Assembly: GCF_006543045.1 (NCBI RefSeq)
Contig: NZ_RBZW01000058.1
Coordinates: 124,001 to 188,000 of the forward strand
Source of the DNA: Salinadaptatus halalkaliphilus
GTDB taxonomy: Archaea; Halobacteriota; Halobacteria; Halobacteriales; Natrialbaceae
Reading direction: 5' to 3'
Length of the DNA stretch: 64,000 bases
Position 1 is the stretch's first letter. Each line of letters begins with the position of its first letter. The position numbers and the translations under genes were made by a program. Under the pieces are notes generated by a model. It did not search any database, had not been told where the DNA came from, and saw only the letters and a program-made list of their open reading frames with translations. Of the stretch, positions 1 to 9,282 are shown one piece after another.

Positions 1-363
1 GACGCGCTCGAGCATCGTCTCGGCGCGTTCGTGGCGCTCGTCTTCCGAGACGCCGCGCATCTTCAGGCCGAAGGCGACGTTCTCGAGGACCGACTTGTGG
101 GGAAACAGCGCCCAGTCCTGAAACACCGTCGAGGTGTGTCGGTCGTAGGCCGGCTGCTCGGTGACGTCCTCGCCGCCGATTCGGATCGCGCCTTCCGTCG
201 GCGTCTCGAGGCCGGCGATCATCCGGAGCGTCGTCGACTTGCCGCTGCCGCTCGGCCCGAGTAGACACAGCAGTTCGCCGTCGTTGATCTCAACGGAGAC
301 GTCTTCGACCGCCGTCGTTTCGCCGTACTGTTTCTCGAGTCCCTGTAACGTAATTTCGGACAT
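1..363 (-). CDS. potA: Polyamine-type ABC transporter ATP-binding protein, N-terminal part (runs off window)
   Basis: This is the first 121 residues of an ABC ATPase read on the minus strand; the rest lies beyond position 1. Walker A (GPSGSGKST) is at residues 36-44 and the Q-loop glutamine is in TVFQDWALFPHKS at about residue 82, as in the PotA/CysA-like importer ATPases. The ATG at 363 gives a typical short N-terminus. The gene follows the potD-like gene by 21 bp in the same direction, which supports a spermidine/putrescine role. The signature motif and Walker B are not visible because of truncation, so the substrate assignment rests on the neighbour. Confidence 0.9.
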   Translation of the reverse strand, partial: MSEITLQGLEKQYGETTAVEDVSVEINDGELLCLLGPSGSGKSTTLRMIAGLETPTEGAIRIGGEDVTEQPAYDRHTSTVFQDWALFPHKSVLENVAFGLKMRGVSEDERHERAETMLERV

Positions 364-384
364 TGGATTGAGTGTGTGGTCGCG

Positions 385-1572
385 TTAGGACTCCTGTTGC
401 ATGCGGGAGAACTCGTCGGAGAGGTCGGAGCCGTGCTCCGAGAGATACTCCCAGTCCGGGAACTCGATGGTGCGAGCCTCCTCGTCGGTCGTCGGGAGGT
501 CGTCCTCAAGTTCCGCAGGGTAGTCGATGTGTTCGTTGCTGAACATCATCGGGTGGTTCTGGGCCCACTCGGACTGGACATCGGCGTCGAGCAGGAAGTC
601 GATGAACTGCTCGGCCTCGTCGTGCATCTCGGTCCCCCGAACGATACACCAGTTGTTCATCCAGCCGGTCGTCTGCTCTGGCATCGTGTGGGACAGATCC
701 TCGTAGTCGTCGATGTCGAAGGCCGTCTGGTCGTAGTACCACTGGGCGATGTCGATGATGTCGTTCTCGAAGGCCTGCCAGATGTCCTCGCCGGAAGCGG
801 CCCACTCCTCGACGCCCCAGTCCTCGATCTGCTGGAGGACATCGTCGTGTAGCGCGTCGTCGTACATCTCGCTGGCGCCGTCTTCGTCGTCCATGCCGAT
901 CGCGGCGGCGTACATCGGGTACCACCAGAAGCCGGTGTCGATGCCGACGCCTGCGCTTTCGTCGACGGCGTCGGAAGAGAGGTCGGCCCACGTTTCGGGG
1001 TCGATCTCCGCGTCGTCGCGGTGGATGATCGTACACGGCGCCCCGTCGACGGGCATCCCGTACTCCGGATCACGGATCTCGGTGAAGAAGTCCATGATCT
1101 CGTTATAGTTCGAGATGTTGTCGACATCGATCGGCTCGAAGAGATCGTCCTGCCGGCCGTAGTAGTAGAAGTTCCCCTCCGCGACGGTGACGTCGAACGG
1201 CGGGTCGTCTTCCGGCGCGTTCCGGATGTCTTCTAACACCTCGCCCCACCCACGACGAAGATCGATCTCGACGTCGTGTTCGGCCTCCCACTGGGAGACG
1301 AGTCCCTCCTCGAAGCGGTCGGCGTAGTTGCCGCTCCAGACCATCACACGCAACTGGTCCTCGGCAGCGTCTTCGCCCGCAAACGTCTCGGCGCACCCTG
1401 CGAGTGCGGCCGCCCCACCGGTCGCCGCCACAGATAGGAGTCGACGACGGGACGTCGCCGCTGTCCCGTCGGATTCGGTTGTCGACTCGAGCACTGATTC
1501 CGTCTCTTCGGTATCTGCATCCCGTTGTGGGTCTGCAGCCATTGGTGCCCCGGTTTTCCCGGACGGTGACAT
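385..1572 (-). CDS. potD: Extracellular polyamine-binding lipoprotein (PotD-like)
   Basis: A 395-residue substrate-binding protein of the PotD/PotF type, expected to capture spermidine or putrescine outside the cell for the transporter whose ATPase follows. It starts with an acidic leader, then a twin-arginine motif (RRRLLS, about residue 42) and a lipobox ending LAGC at Cys60, so export by Tat and lipid anchoring are likely. The mature part begins with LRVMVWSGNYADRF, typical of the family. I chose the ATG at 1572; an ATG at 1542 would remove ten residues. A longer upstream reading crosses a palindromic repeat and is not credible. Permease genes are not in the window. Confidence 0.85.
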   Translation of the reverse strand: MSPSGKTGAPMAADPQRDADTEETESVLESTTESDGTAATSRRRLLSVAATGGAAALAGCAETFAGEDAAEDQLRVMVWSGNYADRFEEGLVSQWEAEHDVEIDLRRGWGEVLEDIRNAPEDDPPFDVTVAEGNFYYYGRQDDLFEPIDVDNISNYNEIMDFFTEIRDPEYGMPVDGAPCTIIHRDDAEIDPETWADLSSDAVDESAGVGIDTGFWWYPMYAAAIGMDDEDGASEMYDDALHDDVLQQIEDWGVEEWAASGEDIWQAFENDIIDIAQWYYDQTAFDIDDYEDLSHTMPEQTTGWMNNWCIVRGTEMHDEAEQFIDFLLDADVQSEWAQNHPMMFSNEHIDYPAELEDDLPTTDEEARTIEFPDWEYLSEHGSDLSDEFSRMQQES

Positions 1573-1985
1573 AAAACGGTTGTGGACTCGAGAGATTGTG
1601 GCAATTTTTTCTCCACAGTTCCCGAGACGTTCCCGAATCGTATCCGTTCCACCGCTCTTCGTGGAGGAGTACCTCGAGATCCGGTCGGTCGTGCCAGCCT
1701 TCCTGCTGGACACTGATACGGATTGCTGTAACGATTTGCCGGCGAAACCGCGACCCGTCTGCGGTTTCGGCGGTAACGACTTACAGTAAACCGTATGAGT
1801 CGTCGGGAAATCCGTCCTCGGAATCAGGAATCGGCTCGTCGCAAAACCCCGGATATCGCGCCGGGCGTAGATCGTCTCGTAGACTGTCGCTCGCTCTTGT
1901 CCGTGGACGAACGTCGTGCAGAGCCGAAACTGCAACTGTATAAATTTGCTGATCAGTGCGCGGGACAAACCCAGCGTGGAGTCGA
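1573..1985. other. Intergenic region upstream of potD, holds repeat A1
   Basis: This 413-bp gap separates the potD start from the 3' end of nth. It contains a palindromic repeat (1716-1796). The T-rich stretch near 1604-1610 could belong to the potD promoter. Open frames across it have poor codon bias and no acidic character, so I see no further gene. Confidence 0.6.
1716..1796. repeat. Palindromic intergenic repeat family A, copy A1
   Basis: The outer arms are ATACGG and CCGTAT; the next stem is CTGTAA paired with TTACAG, and the inner GC-rich stem pairs GCGAAACCGC with GCGGTTTCG. The full element is about 81 bp. Related copies in this window lie at 3253, 31017, 40965, 57087 and 59657. It sits 189 bp beyond the nth stop codon and upstream of potD. 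Confidence 0.85.
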
Positions 1986-2843
1986 TCAGTCGTCGGCTTC
2001 GGCCGGGTCCACGACGTTGTCCGTCGCCGGATACACCCCAACCTGGTCACAGAGATCACCCAGTGGACAGGCATCGGGATCGTCGAGGCAGGCCGGCTTG
2101 CGTGCCGTGCAGTACTCGCGGCCGAACTGGATCGTTGCGGTGTGTCCAAAGCCACACTTCGCCGGGGGGACTTCACGCTCGAGGACGGCCCGGACCACCT
2201 CGTGATCGGCGTCGGCCGGTGCGATCCCGAGGCGGCGATAGATTCGATGAACGTGCGTATCGACGGGGAAGACGCCAGCGCGGCCGCCGGCAAACAGCAA
2301 CACGCAATCGGCCGTCTTCGGACCGATGCCGCGGACCTCGAGTAGTGTTTCCCGAACTGTCTCGGACGGTTGGTCCGTCACGAAGCTGTCGAACGCCGCG
2401 GCCGAACCGAACGCCTCGAGCACCCACTCGGCGACATCGATGAGCACGGCTGATTTCTGATTATAGAGACCTGCTGACTTGATCGTTTCAGCGAGGGCGG
2501 ACTGCTCGGCGGCTGCCAGCGCGGCCGCAAGATCTCCGTCCGCGGCCGTGATACTGTCTGCTTCGGGCTCGAGTTCGCGATCGGACCCCGCATTCCCGTA
2601 GCGCTCGAGCAAGGCGTCGTGGGCGGGCTGGCTCGCCACGTCGCTCGTATTCTGGCTCAGAATCGTCCGGACGAGGCAGGTGAAGGCATCCTGTCCGCCG
2701 TAGGTCTTCTCCCAGTACAGTTCCCCGAGCCGGTCGACGACCCGTTCCGCTCGCGTCTCCGCAGTCGCCGGATCGAACTCCGCCACGATATCGCCACCTG
2801 TCTCGCCCCCGCTGATGTTGCTCGAGGGTTCTCGATCGGGCAT
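1986..2843 (-). CDS. nth: Endonuclease III (base-excision DNA glycosylase/AP lyase)
   Basis: A 285-residue HhH-GPD glycosylase that removes oxidised pyrimidines and cleaves at the abasic site. The helix-hairpin-helix is LEVRGIGPKTADC with the catalytic lysine at 176, and the catalytic aspartate is Asp195 in FPVDTHVHR. Four cysteines near the C-terminus (245, 252, 259, 265) form the Fe-S cluster; the middle spacing is six residues rather than the usual two. An acidic, low-complexity N-terminus and an Ala-rich stretch near residues 100-115 are haloarchaeal additions. The ATG at 2843 is the first good start. Confidence 0.93.
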   Translation of the reverse strand: MPDREPSSNISGGETGGDIVAEFDPATAETRAERVVDRLGELYWEKTYGGQDAFTCLVRTILSQNTSDVASQPAHDALLERYGNAGSDRELEPEADSITAADGDLAAALAAAEQSALAETIKSAGLYNQKSAVLIDVAEWVLEAFGSAAAFDSFVTDQPSETVRETLLEVRGIGPKTADCVLLFAGGRAGVFPVDTHVHRIYRRLGIAPADADHEVVRAVLEREVPPAKCGFGHTATIQFGREYCTARKPACLDDPDACPLGDLCDQVGVYPATDNVVDPAEADD

Positions 2844-2932
2844 GGTCCCTAGTCAGGGCGCGTCGGTCATCGGTCTTTCTTCCGAACACCTCGCGATCTC
2901 GAGAGAGCGCACCCGGTCTGGCGACGAGTTGG

Positions 2933-3112
2933 TCACCGAGCCAGCGGATCGTCGATCTTGCAGGCGAACGTTTCACTGCAGTCCGGACACGTCGCCGATC
3001 GATCGAAGCTATCGGTTACCGACCCGATCTTTTGACGCGTCCTGAGTACTTTGCGATCGATATCGATGAAGACCTGTTCCGAACAGTGTGGACAGACCAC
3101 CTTCTGTGCCAT
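2933..3112 (-). CDS. Small zinc-ribbon protein
   Basis: A 59-residue protein with two zinc knuckles, CPHC at residues 7-10 and CPDC at 42-45, which would form one zinc ribbon. No other domain is present. I took the ATG at 3112 rather than the TTG at 3127. It lies upstream of nth on the same strand, 89 bp apart. Haloarchaea have many such single-ribbon proteins; a nucleic-acid or protein-contact role is plausible, but the sequence does not name one. Confidence 0.65.
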   Translation of the reverse strand: MAQKVVCPHCSEQVFIDIDRKVLRTRQKIGSVTDSFDRSATCPDCSETFACKIDDPLAR

Positions 3113-3252
3113 ACGGTCTGATTCCAATATCGGTCCATTATCGTTACGGCCCTCATTTATAAACAGCCATTGTTTTCACACCACTATTGTCTAGTATACC
3201 TGGGAGTGGCACTCTCTACAACCGGCGTGCCGGCAGAAATCAGACCGGAGTG

Positions 3253-3334
3253 ATACGGATTACTGTACCGATGTCCCGGCCCAGCCGCCGCCTGGGTCGG
3301 GGCTGGGCCGGAACTGACGGACAGGAAACCGTAT
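3253..3334. repeat. Palindromic repeat family A, copy A2
   Basis: The arms ATACGG and CCGTAT flank an inner stem CCGGCCCAGCC paired with GGCTGGGCCGG. Compared with A4 (CCGGCGCAACC/GGTTGCGCCGG), both arms have changed together, so pairing is kept while sequence is not. The element ends 16 bp beyond the stop codon of the DUF371 gene. Confidence 0.88.
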
Positions 3335-3350
3335 GAGACAATCGTCTCGA

Positions 3351-3764
3351 TCACTCGACGCGCAACGTCGCCGTCAGCTCTGCCCCGTCGGCAAGCGCTG
3401 CGACAAGAGCACGGTCGATCCCGTCGGCGGCACAGTCGGCCTCGAGCACGACCGTCCGATCGTCGACGTACTCGCTGGTCCGACCGACGGCGCTTCGTTC
3501 GTTGGTCAACTCGAGGGCCGGATCGCCGCGTCCGGTAACCGAATCGCGGTGGCCGTCGGCCTCGAGTTCCAGTGTGATCGTCGCGTCGTCGTCTTGACAG
3601 GCCTCGATAAAGCCGGGATCGAAATCCGCCGGCGCGCGGTCGGCCTCGATCGCGAGGATACAGTCGCCGGCCGGCGTAAGGAAGTCGTCGGTTGTGATTT
3701 CGAACGTACTTGCGTGTTCGGCACTGACGTGTTCGTGGCCGCGGGCGTGTATAACTTCTTCCAT
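3351..3764 (-). CDS. DUF371 family protein
   Basis: This 137-residue acidic protein matches the archaeal DUF371 family as I remember it. It starts MEEVIHARGHEHVSAEH and contains the family's typical FEITTDDFLTPAGDC stretch. The fold is predicted small and soluble with no membrane segment. The biochemical function is unknown. It lies 62 bp from the start of the upstream phosphatase-like gene, reading the same way, so the two may be co-transcribed. Confidence 0.8.
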   Translation of the reverse strand: MEEVIHARGHEHVSAEHASTFEITTDDFLTPAGDCILAIEADRAPADFDPGFIEACQDDDATITLELEADGHRDSVTGRGDPALELTNERSAVGRTSEYVDDRTVVLEADCAADGIDRALVAALADGAELTATLRVE

Positions 3765-3826
3765 GGCCGTCGGTTTCGCTGCAGGTCGGAAAATGCCCTC
3801 GAAAGTCGCCCGCTCGGTGGGCTGGT

Positions 3827-5170
3827 CTAGACCAGACTCGCGCCGTCGAAGTCACCGCGACTGTACTCGATATCGAGCAAGTCGAGGATCGTCGGCGCGA
3901 TGTCGAAGAGGTCGGCGTCGCCGATGGTCGCGTCGGGATGGTCGATGTACAGCGACGTATCGTCGAAACTGTGCATCCCGTTTCGTGGGCCCCTCGTAAA
4001 GACGTCCGAATCGCCGGTAAAGCCAGATTTGAGATCGAAGCCCTTGTTCGGAATCGCGACAAGATCGGGTGCGATGTCGTCGTGGTCGCCTCGGAAGGCC
4101 TCCTCTTTCTCGACGACACGGTCGACGACCGGATCGCCGTCGGGACCCTCGAGCGCCTCGAGGTCGGCCTTGAGTTCGTCGCGGACGGCGTCGTACTCGT
4201 CTTCGGGGACCGAACCACGTGGCTCCCGGCCCTCGAGATTGATGTAGAACCGGCCAGGGATGAACGAGTACACCCTCGTGTCGTCGGCGATGTCGCCCAG
4301 TTCCTCGGGCTCGTCGGTCCGGAAGGAGAGCCAGCCCTCCTCGCGAAGCCACTCGTTGAAGTGGACTTCGTAGTCCAGACTCGTAAAGCCGTGATCGGAA
4401 GCGACGACCATCGTCACGTCCTCGGGCAGCGCCTCGCGGAGCTGGCCGACGTAGTCGTCGACCTTCTGGTAGAACTCGAGGAACTCGTCGTAGTACTCGC
4501 CTTCGCGTTCGTAATCTTTGAACAGGAAGTGATTAACTCGATCCGTCGTCATGAAGACGCCGAAGAAGAGGTCCCAGTCGTCTTCCGCGATGTAGTGCTC
4601 GAACGCCTCGAAGCGAGCGTCGACGGTCGCGTGGGCATCTTCGATGAACTCGGCTTTGTCCTCCTGGTGGCCGAGTTTCGGATTGACGTCGATCCGATAG
4701 TCGAGCGTCTCGAGGTACGCCCGTGTCTCGTCGGGATAGGCCGCCTTCTCGAGGCCGGGCGAGAGAAAGCCCGAGACCATCCGCTGGACGTTTCGCTGTG
4801 GCGGGAAGGTAACGGGAACGTTCAGCACGGTCGCCTTGCGACCCGCCTCGTGGACGCGATCCCAAACGCGGTCGGCCTGGACCTCTCCGCCCATCGGGAC
4901 GTAGGTGTCGTACGTCCCGACTTCGCGATCCTGAAACCCGTAGACGCCGGTTTCGCCGGGGTTCATGCCGGTCGTCAGCGACGGCCAGCAGGCGCTCGAT
5001 TCCGGCGGCACGATGCTCGAGATCTCGCTGGCTGTCCCGTCGTCGGCGATCGCTGCGAAGTTCGGAAACAGATCCTCGTGCTCCGAGAGGAGACTGTACG
5101 GCACGCCATCGACACCGATAAACGCGACTCGGGGCGCACCATCGCCCCGCAACCGATCGAATAGGCCCAT
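3827..5170 (-). CDS. Alkaline-phosphatase-superfamily phosphodiesterase/nucleotide pyrophosphatase
   Basis: A 447-residue member of the type I phosphodiesterase/nucleotide pyrophosphatase group. The metal and nucleophile positions can be followed: Asp in FIGVDGVPYS, the nucleophile region PPESSACWPSLTTG, Asp and His in MTTDRVNHF, Asp-His in VASDHGF, and a late His in NGMHSF. No signal peptide or membrane helix is seen, so it should act in the cytoplasm. I chose the ATG at 5170 (MGLFDRL); the GTG-type start at 5197 only adds nine non-conserved residues. The physiological substrate cannot be read from sequence. Confidence 0.88.
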   Translation of the reverse strand: MGLFDRLRGDGAPRVAFIGVDGVPYSLLSEHEDLFPNFAAIADDGTASEISSIVPPESSACWPSLTTGMNPGETGVYGFQDREVGTYDTYVPMGGEVQADRVWDRVHEAGRKATVLNVPVTFPPQRNVQRMVSGFLSPGLEKAAYPDETRAYLETLDYRIDVNPKLGHQEDKAEFIEDAHATVDARFEAFEHYIAEDDWDLFFGVFMTTDRVNHFLFKDYEREGEYYDEFLEFYQKVDDYVGQLREALPEDVTMVVASDHGFTSLDYEVHFNEWLREEGWLSFRTDEPEELGDIADDTRVYSFIPGRFYINLEGREPRGSVPEDEYDAVRDELKADLEALEGPDGDPVVDRVVEKEEAFRGDHDDIAPDLVAIPNKGFDLKSGFTGDSDVFTRGPRNGMHSFDDTSLYIDHPDATIGDADLFDIAPTILDLLDIEYSRGDFDGASLV

Positions 5171-5373
5171 ATGCGGTCGTTGTCCGACCGGATACAAGAA
5201 GGTTCGTTTCGAGACACTGTATTGCGACGCATCGACACCGCTACAAGGGTCGTCCTCGCGTCGTCGCTACAGGACTGGAGGGCGGTCGGCAGTTGGAGAG
5301 AAACGGGACGATCGGATCGCTTCGAGGCCCCAGAATTGATTCGCGCGACCGGACCGTGCTCCATCGACTCGTC

Positions 5374-5523
5374 TCACGCCTCTCGGTCGGTGTCGGCGGG
5401 CTCGAAATTCGTCGGGACGACTGTCGGGTGTGCCATTCCGGCGCCTGCCGTTTCGGACTCGTCGGCGACTGCGGATTCGTCGCCCGACTCGGTATTACGG
5501 GACGCGGGGTTGTGGACTGCCAT
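5374..5523 (-). CDS. Possible small hypothetical protein (49 aa)
   Basis: From the ATG at 5523 the frame gives an acidic, Ala/Asp/Glu-rich 49-residue protein with haloarchaeal codon choice. A TATA-like TTTTAA lies roughly 30 bases upstream on the minus strand (near 5552), the spacing of a leaderless start. An upstream ATG would extend it to about 65 residues. I recognise no family. It could be a real small protein or chance. Confidence 0.4.
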   Translation of the reverse strand: MAVHNPASRNTESGDESAVADESETAGAGMAHPTVVPTNFEPADTDREA

Positions 5524-5651
5524 ACCGAGTGAACGTACGGCTCCATCCCGGTTAAAATTACCCATGCTCATAATGCATGGGCGCCGGAAGCGCGCATAAC
5601 TGGTGAGCATCTACCAGGTGACAAGCGGGCTATACGGGTTACAGCAGGCCG

Positions 5652-6185
5652 TTACGAAAAGTGTTCTTCGTACAGCTCTTGGGCGTGTTCGATCGCGTCG
5701 TAGGCGGCCTGTTTGTCTTCCCAACCAAGCGTCTCGACTTCTTTCCCTTCCTCTAAGTTCTTGTAGGTCGCGAAGAACTCGTCGATCTCATCGAGTTGCT
5801 GCTGTGGGATATCCTCGAGATCTTCGATGTGGTCGTAGCGTGGGTCCTCGCTGGGGACGGCGATGACCTTGTCGTCTTGCTCGCCGTCGTCGTCCATCTT
5901 CATCAGCGCGACGGGACGGGCTTCGATCACACAGCCGGGGAACGTCTGATCCTCGACCAGCACGAGGACGTCGAAGGGATCCTCGTCGTCGTAATAGCTC
6001 TGTGGGATAAAGCCGTAGTCGCTTGGATAGTGGACGTTGCTGTGAAGCACGCGGTCTAAGACGACGCCGGGAACGTCTTTATCGTACTCGTACTTGTTGC
6101 GCTCGCCTTTGAGACACTCGACGACGGCGTAGATCTCTTCTGGCGGGTTCGGTCCGGTCTCTAGGTCCTCCCAAAGGTTCACCAT
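5652..6185 (-). CDS. ppa: Inorganic pyrophosphatase
   Basis: A 177-residue family I soluble pyrophosphatase that hydrolyses PPi to phosphate and so drives biosynthetic reactions. The conserved blocks are clear: the N-terminal VVECLKGERNKYEYDK region, SDYGFIPQS, and the metal-binding Asp cluster DDEDPFDVLVLVE. The length is normal for the family. The ATG at 6185 is well supported. It is divergent from the padR gene, the two starts being 201 bp apart. Confidence 0.96.
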   Translation of the reverse strand: MVNLWEDLETGPNPPEEIYAVVECLKGERNKYEYDKDVPGVVLDRVLHSNVHYPSDYGFIPQSYYDDEDPFDVLVLVEDQTFPGCVIEARPVALMKMDDDGEQDDKVIAVPSEDPRYDHIEDLEDIPQQQLDEIDEFFATYKNLEEGKEVETLGWEDKQAAYDAIEHAQELYEEHFS

Positions 6186-6356
6186 CTACCGGAGATTCCA
6201 CGGTCGATCAAAAAGTACTTTCGTAATCACGTTTCAGTTGAAACTGACGGCTGGCAAACAGCCGACAGACAGAGACTCACCACAACGACACATTCGGTAC
6301 GTACTCCGTCCGGTAGACGGGGTCTAACGGGCACCAAAACCGAATAGTTGGCAAGT

Positions 6357-6364
6357 CTTAAATA
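6357..6364 (+). promoter_or_regulatory. TATA box of the padR-family gene
   Basis: CTTAAATA is centred 26-27 bases before the ATG at 6387. That is the spacing expected for leaderless transcription in haloarchaea, and it supports this ATG as the true start. Confidence 0.5.
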
Positions 6365-6386
6365 GTCTGGTGACATTTACAGATCT

Positions 6387-6746
6387 ATGTCAGAGGCACA
6401 ATCAATCACCGGCGAACAGAGCATCGCACGCGAACTCACAGCGTTCCAAACGAACATCCTCGTCATCCTCGCCAAGGAGCCGATGTACGGGCTGGCGATC
6501 AAACGCGAACTCGAGGAGTACTACGGAACGGAAGTCAACCACGGCCGTCTCTACCCGAACCTCGACGAACTCGTCGAGCTCGGCCTGGTCGAAAAGAGCG
6601 AACTCGACAAGCGAACCAACCAGTACTCGCTGACCGACGACGGCTACGAGGCCGTCCTCGACGGCGTCCGCTGGACGCTTTCGAAGGTCGTCACCGGCGA
6701 CGACCGAGCCGACGAAATCGAAGCGATCGTCGACGAGAGCTACTGA
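6387..6746 (+). CDS. PadR-family winged-helix transcriptional regulator
   Basis: A 119-residue single-domain PadR regulator. The winged helix spans roughly residues 18-90: FQTNILVILAKEPMYGLAIK, the recognition-helix part VNHGRLYPNLDELVELGLVEK, and the wing QYSLTDDGYEAV. The C-terminus is short, without the long dimerisation domain of PadR-s1 types. It converges on the next gene, overlapping it by 7 bp at the stop codons. Its ligand or target is unknown. Confidence 0.9.
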   Translation: MSEAQSITGEQSIARELTAFQTNILVILAKEPMYGLAIKRELEEYYGTEVNHGRLYPNLDELVELGLVEKSELDKRTNQYSLTDDGYEAVLDGVRWTLSKVVTGDDRADEIEAIVDESY

Positions 6747-7360
6747 GACCGGTAGTCGGGCACCGGTTCTCCGGTCGTCTCGTAGACGTGGGTGATCGAC
6801 TCGTCGATTACCGCCTGCTGGTCTGCAGACGGCCACGCATTTCGCACGAAATACTCCGTCAGAAACTCCGATAGCTCCGGCCCCGTCAGTGACTCGATCG
6901 GTTTTGCGTAGTGGTTACTCGCGAACGTCGCGAGCGTTTCGGCATTGTCCCCGTGAACCTCCCCGTACGCTTCGCGAACGTCGCTTGCGAGCGCGTCGTT
7001 TCGTTCCGCGACGGCGTCCCAGTCGTCGGGATCTGCCGTTCCTTCGAGGGGAATCTCGATCGCTCGCGACAGATCGTCGATCCTACCGGTTCGAATGACG
7101 CCGTCCTCGTGCCATTCGGCCGGGTGAAGCACGAGCACGTCGTCGCCGTCGTCGTCTCGAATGCGCGCAGTGAACTCGTGTTCCGAAAGGAGCACCTGCC
7201 GTCGATCGAGATACGCCGTGGCTTCGTTCTCGTCCGTTGCAGTCCGCTCGAGCCGCGTCAAGCGTTCGGCTTCCTCACGGACCTCCCGTGGGAGATCGTC
7301 GCTCTCGTCGCCGTCAGACGGGCTCTCGTCGCCACCAGTCTCGTCCGTCGCGTCGGTCAT
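6740..7360 (-). CDS. RnhA-operon protein (conserved haloarchaeal, DUF7108-like)
   Basis: A 206-residue acidic protein that in haloarchaea often accompanies rnhA; I recall it as the 'RnhA operon protein' family, DUF7108, from memory. It has an acidic N-terminus (about 25 residues), a compact middle around TARIRDDDGDDVLVLHPAEW and a helical C-terminal half. No membrane segments or known catalytic motifs are seen. It lies 88 bp downstream of rnhA on the same strand, so a shared transcript is likely. Molecular function is unknown. Confidence 0.75.
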   Translation of the reverse strand: MTDATDETGGDESPSDGDESDDLPREVREEAERLTRLERTATDENEATAYLDRRQVLLSEHEFTARIRDDDGDDVLVLHPAEWHEDGVIRTGRIDDLSRAIEIPLEGTADPDDWDAVAERNDALASDVREAYGEVHGDNAETLATFASNHYAKPIESLTGPELSEFLTEYFVRNAWPSADQQAVIDESITHVYETTGEPVPDYRSQ

Positions 7361-7448
7361 GTGGAACTGATTCGGCTGCCCGCTTTACACGTTTCTCGGT
7401 CTCGATCGAGGCCGACAGTCCTCGAAGACTCGGCAACCCTACGGCTGG

Positions 7449-8042
7449 CTATCCGTCGTCGAAGGCCTCGTTGGCGAGCTCATCGGCGCGGCTGTTGACC
7501 TCGCGGGGGACGTGCTCTAAGGTCCACTCGTCGAAGTTTCCCAGGAGTTCGTGGACGGTGACGCGCCGCTCGCGGAGTTTGGGATTGTTCGTATCGTACT
7601 CGCCTCGAACCTGCTTGACGATAAGTTCGGAGTCACCCCGAACGTGAAGTTCGTCGTAGTCGTAGTCGCTTGCGGCCTCGAGGGCGGCGATCAGCGCCTC
7701 GTACTCGGCCTGATTGTTCGTCGCACGACCGATCCGCTCGCTGCCTTCGGTGACGATACCGTCACCGGTGACGATCACCCACCCGATCGCCGCTTCGCCG
7801 GGGTTTCCGCGGGCTGCGCCGTCGAAATAGACGTGGGCGCGGCCGCCACTCTCGCGGAGTAAAGCGGTTATATTCTGGGGCGCGTTTCCTTGAACGACGA
7901 TCTTGTCGTCGTACGCGACCGCCGTTGCGCCGCCACGGCTCGCACGCCAGCGCTCGTGATCGGTGTTGCCGGTTTCGACCGAGACGCCTGCATCGTCGAG
8001 ACGATTTCGAGCGGCGTCGATGTCGCACTCGATGACGGGCAT
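7449..8042 (-). CDS. rnhA: Ribonuclease HI
   Basis: A 197-residue RNase H with an N-terminal extension of about 65 residues before the catalytic domain. The DEDD catalytic set is present: Asp in HVYFDGAARGNPG, Glu in NNQAEYEALI, Asp in HVRGDSELIVKQ, and the late Asp in NSRADELANEA. It would remove RNA from RNA:DNA hybrids. I chose the ATG at 8042 (MPVIECDID). It is divergent from tfb and leads a probable two-gene operon. A second, diverged RNase H-like gene lies at 38049. Confidence 0.94.
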   Translation of the reverse strand: MPVIECDIDAARNRLDDAGVSVETGNTDHERWRASRGGATAVAYDDKIVVQGNAPQNITALLRESGGRAHVYFDGAARGNPGEAAIGWVIVTGDGIVTEGSERIGRATNNQAEYEALIAALEAASDYDYDELHVRGDSELIVKQVRGEYDTNNPKLRERRVTVHELLGNFDEWTLEHVPREVNSRADELANEAFDDG

Positions 8043-8204
8043 TCGTGCCTGTGATCGCCCAGGTCCGGATAAAGTCTTTCCGGTTTGAAATCGCAAACCC
8101 GGCTCCTGAGGCGCTATATCGTGCCAAATCCGGCACTAACAGTTCGTTACCAAAAACTCGTCCCAAGGGTTTATGTACCATGGTGATACTACTATAAAAG
8201 TGCG

Positions 8205-9167
8205 ATGACACGGTCCACCCGCCAGCGGGAGCGAACGCGTGAGACGGACGAGACCGAGGATCAGGAGGGGGTACGTGCCTGTCCCGAGTGTGAATCGGAG
8301 AATCTCGTAAAGGATTCCGACCGGGGTGAGCTCATCTGTGAAGACTGTGGGCTCGTCGTGGAGGAAGAAAAGATAGATCCCGGGCCTGAGTGGCGGGCGT
8401 TCAACCACCAGGAACGACAGGAAAAATCCCGCGTCGGTGCACCGACGACCCAGACGATGCACGACAAGGGATTGACGACGACCATCGACTGGAAGGACAA
8501 AGACGCCTACGGGCGCTCGATTTCCTCGAAAAAGCGCAGCCAGATGCATCGGCTGCGCAAGTGGCAGGAGCGAATTCGAACGAAAGACGCGGGTGAGCGC
8601 AACCTGCAGTTCGCACTGAGCGAAATCGACCGCATGGCATCCGCACTGGGCGTCCCGCGTTCGGTTCGGGAAGTCGCCTCGGTCATCTATCGGCGCGCGC
8701 TCAAAGAAGACCTCATTCGCGGCCGATCGATCGAGGGCGTCGCGACATCTGCGCTGTATGCCGCCTGTCGCAAGGAAGGCATTCCGCGCAGCCTCGAGGA
8801 GATCTCAGAAGTATCCCGGGTCGAACGCAAGGAAATCGGCCGCACGTATCGGTATATTTCCCAGGAACTCGGCCTCGAGATGCGACCCGTCGATCCGAAA
8901 AAATACGTCCCGCGCTTTTGTTCCGAACTCGAACTCTCCGAAGAAGTCCAGACGAAGGCCAACGAAATTATCGAGAAGACGGCCGAGGAAGGATTGCTCT
9001 CGGGGAAATCGCCGACCGGCTACGCCGCGGCTGCGATCTACGCCGCCTCGTTGCTCTGTAACGAGAAAAAGACCCAGCGCGAGGTCGCAGACGTCGCGCA
9101 GGTCACCGAAGTCACGATCCGGAACCGATACCAGGAACAGATCGAAGCGATGGGTATTCACGGCTAA
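8205..9167 (+). CDS. tfb: Transcription initiation factor B (TFB)
   Basis: A 320-residue archaeal TFIIB homologue that bridges TBP at the promoter and RNA polymerase. The N-terminal zinc ribbon uses CPEC and CEDC (about residues 26-51), followed by the B-finger/reader segment with [15 protein letters not shown]. Two cyclin-like repeats follow, the second ending with the helix-turn-helix [17 protein letters not shown] that contacts the BRE. Haloarchaea encode several TFBs; which paralogue this is cannot be told here. A TTTATGTA-like element lies about 30-36 bases upstream. Confidence 0.96.
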   Translation: MTRSTRQRERTRETDETEDQEGVRACPECESENLVKDSDRGELICEDCGLVVEEEKIDPGPEWRAFNHQERQEKSRVGAPTTQTMHDKGLTTTIDWKDKDAYGRSISSKKRSQMHRLRKWQERIRTKDAGERNLQFALSEIDRMASALGVPRSVREVASVIYRRALKEDLIRGRSIEGVATSALYAACRKEGIPRSLEEISEVSRVERKEIGRTYRYISQELGLEMRPVDPKKYVPRFCSELELSEEVQTKANEIIEKTAEEGLLSGKSPTGYAAAAIYAASLLCNEKKTQREVADVAQVTEVTIRNRYQEQIEAMGIHG

Positions 9168-9282
9168 GACTCCGGCTTCGTCCACTCACCAACTATCCGT
9201 TTTATCAGCAGTGCCAGTCACGCAGCAGTCGCCACGCACGGCAACCGACGGTATCTCCCCGAATCCGCGACGCCCATCACTG

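Noticed and set aside
1573-1968. N-terminal extension of potD to 527 residues
   Set aside because: The extension crosses a palindromic repeat and precedes the Tat signal, which must be near the N-terminus.
3938-5164. 408-codon frame opposite the phosphodiesterase gene
   Set aside because: It is a shadow; the minus strand shows all metal-binding motifs of the phosphatase superfamily.
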